64,000 nt of DNA from Apostichopus japonicus (lineage: Eukaryota > Echinodermata > Holothuroidea > Aspidochirotida > Stichopodidae), in assembly GCF_037975245.1 (NCBI RefSeq), contig NC_092577.1, forward strand, positions 27,651,398-27,715,397, given 5' to 3'. Both the position numbers and the translations under genes were made by a program. This document shows positions 60,287 through 64,000 of this stretch, piece by piece; positions within the stretch are counted from its first letter, which is position 1, and every line of letters begins with the position of its first letter. The notes beneath the pieces are model-generated. The model saw only the letters and a list, made by a program, of their open reading frames with translations. It was not told the DNA's origin and did not search any database.

Positions 60287-62973
60287 ATGGCAGAGGATCA
60301 GCAAAACGTTAATGAAGTTGATGTATCAGCCTCTCCACCTCTAACGAAAAGACAAAAGATAATCTTCTGTGGGATTGCTGCCTCCTATGTATTCAATTTG
60401 ATGTCCTTTTCAATCATTGCTCCATTCTTTCCTGCAGAGGTTTGTCAACATTATTCTCTAACGATTTGATATATTTTCATAGAAATATTTTTATGATTAG
60501 GAGATTCATATAGATCAAATCAAGGCTGAAACTGCAACAGATCAGAGGTTTTTTGTTGTTTTACTTTTAGTCTCTGGCAATATCTACCTGTCTTGTCACT
60601 ACTATTGCACTACTATTGTCTTCTGCCTGCCTGACTTAGTAGGTCTGCTGCAATAGGTCTACAGAAGACTGCCATTGAGTGTCACCTACTAACATGTAAT
60701 GAATGGGAAGATGGGAATTTGTCAAGAAAGTGGTGATTTAAGAGATTGGAGCTTCACCTTAATAATGTTAAGATATATAAAACTGTCAAGTGTGCAGCAT
60801 CAAGTTTAATTATCAATCTCAAGCTATCAGCTCTGCAATATTAAAGGCATTGAAGACTCGCCCCAAACCGTGTGCGGCCATCTGAAAAAGATAACTTTCC
60901 GTTGCTTGCAAGTGACGTTTTGTTCGTGTCGCTACAAAATGCAGACAGTACAGTAATGAAACGTGATACCTTAATTGTTATCTTCAGCTGGACCTGAGAT
61001 GTCCATCGCTGTATGGTTTGTATACTGTGCTGTGGGTATTGACCGCAGCTGTATGTACTGACTGTACACTAGTGTCTAATTACCGACGGTAGCAAGTTGT
61101 GTGTGTATTTTCTGGGATCGATGGTGGTGTCTAACACTTCTGTTACACCTCATTCGAAACTAGGTCAGATTACCGGCATTAGACGTTTCTTTTTGCGCGA
61201 GTCTTCACACCCTTTAATAACGTTAAGATATATATAATGCTGTCAAGTGTGCATCAATTTTAATTCCCAATCTCAAGCTACCATAGCTGCGATATTAAAG
61301 AACAAAGACTATTTGATGACAGTAATGTTGAAAATTGAAATCTCGAGTGATGTTCTTCAGCTGGATCACTATGACATCTATATCCTTACTTTATCTTTTA
61401 AATTGTGTAGAATCCTTCATGTGAATACAAGAGCTGTGCGGGTACATATAAGGTGGGGTAAAAGTCCATTTAATGCAACGAGGGGCAGCTTCCTTACCCA
61501 GAAAAGTTTGCTTCCAGAGGAGGTTGTATCAAGGATTATCTAGCCTTTACATGTGCAGGAGAGTGTGGCAACATTATTGAGATATTGAAATGCATTTTTA
61601 TTGTTTGTTATCTTTCAGGCAGCTAAGAAAGGTCTGTCACCCACTCAAGTTGGCTTTATCTTTGCTTTATTCAACTTGGTTAATTTTTTGGCCTCACCAT
61701 TGTTTGGAAAATTTGTAAGTTAATTAAGCATTGAATTTACAGGAAAATAATTGAAACCTTTCCACTCTTTTCTTTAATACAAACCTCACCAGGTAGTAGT
61801 GAGTGCTAGTCAAAACATTTTGTTTTTATTAGTCATTTTTAGCTTCCTCAAAATAACTGAACATACTCTTCATACAGACCAGTGTATGACCACATGACAT
61901 CAAACTCTTAACAACTTTTTACAGAAAGTGGGTTCTTGTTAATTGAAACCTTTCAATCATGATAAGGACTTATTCCAACCATTACAATAGCATTGCTCCT
62001 TATCATACACAACATGAAAGTGTGAATCATAGCACTTGTATAAACTCGTGGTTCCCATCCAGTGGCTCCAAGTTTCACCAAAAATAACTCCTTGTCGCTT
62101 CAATCCTCATATAGTTATTATTCTCTGATGTACAACTCGTGCTAGATATATCAGAATATTAAATATACTAACATAAACTTATAACGTAATACAGTCATAA
62201 TGTGATTAATGTCTTTATTCTCTGAGCTGCTAGCAGTGCTTAACAAGTACAACAAGAGACTCCAGTCTCTCCTCAACTAAAGTAGCTGGAGGCCCATGCA
62301 TTATTAATATTGTGTAGCTGACGCAAAGTGCTTGTGTTATTTTCCTGTGTCCTTGAAAGGTTACTAGGCCCTGAACTCATTTATGATTCTTTAGTGGCAT
62401 GCATATATGCTGGATTATTTATGTACATGTTGTATAAATGTCAATTTATTTCTGTTTATTCCAGCTACCAGTATTAGGAGCAAAGTTTGTCTTTCTTTCT
62501 GGTGCATGGGTTGCTGCTGGTTGTAATGTACTCTTTGGGTGAGTAGTAAATGTTGATGAGGATTAATATGTTGATGAGAATCATTTTTGATAATTATTAA
62601 ATTGATGAATATTAACGTTGATGAGCATAAATTGTAAATCTGTATTGTGATTGCTTGGGAATATATACAGTAACTTACTGCTAAGATAAATGCAGTTAAT
62701 GTTGAGAACCACATAGTAGAACTTGTTGATACTTGTTGATAGTTGTTGATACTCAACATGTATGTTCCTGCTTTATTATCTACACATAAAGTCATCAATT
62801 CCTTTCCATCTCTTGTATTCTACAGAGTGTTAGATGAGATTGAGGACACACAGACTTTCATGATATTCTGTTTTGTTGTCCGGGCTGTTGAGGCCTGTGG
62901 GTCAGCAGCCTCTATTACTGCCAGCATGACAATAACAGCTAATGCATTTCCAGATAATATGGCACAAATGATG
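60287..62973 (+). CDS. SLC18B1-like: Second SLC18B1-like transporter, exons 1-4 (continues beyond window)
   Basis: Tandem paralogue of the gene at 24529, same strand. Exons: 60287-60439, 61619-61714, 62465-62538 and 62826-62973, with the same lengths and phases as exons 1-4 of the first gene, except one extra codon in exon 1. It encodes TM1 (QKIIFCGIAASYVFNLMSFS), motif-A-like SPLFGKFLPVLGAKFVFLSG, and EACGSAASITASMTITANAF. Identities to the first copy are 26/32 in exon 2, 19/25 in exon 3 and 38/49 in exon 4; the cytosolic N-terminus has diverged. An acceptor ATATACAG at 60263-60270 precedes the ATG, again implying a non-coding leader exon. Exon 5 onward should lie right of 64000; intron 4 holds a short TIR element. 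About 157 residues are visible. Confidence 0.92.
60841..61217 (+). mobile_element. TTAA-flanked MITE, copy E
   Basis: TTAA at 60841-60844 and 61214-61217; termini AGGCATTGAAGACTCGC and GCGCGAGTCTTCACACCCT. It lies in intron 1 of the second transporter, where the first transporter has no copy, so it was inserted after the gene duplication or lost from the other copy. Confidence 0.9.
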
Positions 62974-62985
62974 GTGAGTGAGCCC

Positions 62986-63890
62986 ATACATACTAGTGCT
63001 GATTGTCGTAATCCATTAATTAAAAGTAGTCGCGATTACGCTTTGGAAGTTTGATTAATTGCGCTCAAACCTAAGTTGCGATTACTCAACTACAAGTTAG
63101 CACTACACATAATCAAAATAATCTGTTTTTGAAAAATTGGCAAACCTCTCAAAAACAACACTTAAGCAGTTTGACAGCAAATATCATGAAAAATCGGCAT
63201 GCAAGAACTTGCTACGGTTTATTCATGCGTTTGCTTGTCAGTAATACGCTAGTTCTGCAGAGCAACATTGAGTCCTAGCAATTTTTGATCGTGAGTTTTA
63301 TGATTGCGAAAGTATTTGTCATTTCTTCAAACATGTTTACAATTACTTCATTCCTGGCCTGGTTCACATTTATCGAATGTCTGATTGAGTGTGTTTATTG
63401 CGGTGTAGTTTACTAATTTCAATGTGCAAAACATGTGCCTGCTATCGTTCTAGGCTAGAGCCTAGCCTAGAACTTTGAACGTCCTTCAACAGAAAAATCT
63501 TGCATACTAATCATCACACCACTGCAAAGTGTTACATCTACAGTATTCATTTGTTGCACGTTTGTTTTTATTAGTGCTAGTAGTTGTAGTAGCCTCATAG
63601 ATTCATTAGAAAGTTTCTGATTTACTATGAAGGATTTTAGGAAATGTTGTATATTGATAGTTGTTCACATTTTTTGTTTGGTAGATGATTTAGACACCAC
63701 ACGTTGAGACCCAAAAGAACAGATAAATACAGTGCACCATGGAGAAAGATTTGTTTTGACTGTAGTTCTGCAATGTAAAATGACAGTGTTGACGTCATAA
63801 CTGTAATCGAGTAATTGCAGTAATCGCCAGAAGAGCTATGCGATTAATCGACTACAAAAGAGTCGACTATCAGCACTATTGCATACATAC
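62986..63890. mobile_element. 889-bp TIR element, short form of the GULO-intron element
   Basis: The element runs 62994-63882 with TAGTGCTGATTGTCG at the left and CGACTATCAGCACTA at the right; ATACATAC at 62986-62993 and 63883-63890 is an 8-bp duplication. In reverse orientation its two halves match 1912-2165 and 8680-9368 of the large element. The junction is near 63640-63650. It lies in intron 4 of the second transporter, 20 bp after exon 4. Confidence 0.88.
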
Positions 63891-63970
63891 AGACACCTAT
63901 ACATACACCCATACATGCTTGCATACAAACACACATACATACTCGCATACAAACACGCATACATTTAAAG
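63883..63970. repeat. CATA-rich microsatellite
   Basis: Degenerate CATACATACA/CACA repeats follow the element; its target duplication lies within this tract. Confidence 0.85.
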
Positions 63971-64000
63971 GCTGAATACCCGAAACTCATTATCAACCCC

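Overview
This is intron-rich animal nuclear DNA: AT-rich, with standard GT-AG splicing, small exons spread over kilobases, and a dense load of DNA transposons, SINEs, minisatellites and microsatellites. The recognisable proteins are a gulonolactone oxidase and two vesicular amine/polyamine-type transporters. Together with the abundant hAT-like elements, this suggests a marine invertebrate, probably a non-vertebrate deuterostome such as an echinoderm. The taxon is an inference.

Layout. Positions 742-14505 (minus strand) hold the first seven coding exons of an L-gulonolactone oxidase (GULO) gene; its 3' exons lie off the left edge. Its large fifth intron contains a 7.4-kb composite mobile element (1912-9368) that carries a small spliced minus-strand gene. 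Positions 14621-20560 are a 43-bp minisatellite just upstream of GULO, split by a 3.1-kb pogo-like transposon with TA target duplications. Positions 20561-24500 are intergenic, with a LINE 3' end and a TTAA-flanked MITE. Positions 24529-47687 (plus) are a complete 13-exon SLC18B1-like transporter gene predicted to encode 460 residues. Its introns hold three minisatellites, SINEs, hAT-type elements and MITEs. Positions 47688-60270 are intergenic, with a 68-bp perfect palindrome, a second copy of a 2236-bp hAT-like element nested beside a 473-bp MITE, and a 0.43-kb triplicated unit. Positions 60287-62973 are the first four exons of a second, tandem SLC18B1-like paralogue that runs off the right edge.

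GULO and the first transporter lie head to head. GULO makes ascorbate; SLC18B1 proteins belong to the vesicular amine/polyamine transporter branch of the major facilitator superfamily. Nothing in the sequence shows that they act in one pathway.

The most unusual structures are: five perfect AGGTCA direct repeats with 4-bp spacing inside the composite element in the GULO intron; a spliced gene enclosed by nested inverted repeats; two apparently identical hAT-like copies in direct orientation flanking exons 7-13 of the transporter; the perfect palindrome; and a conserved module shared by elements with different termini. All exon boundaries were set by eye from splice consensus, phase continuity and remembered family conservation, without database searches.
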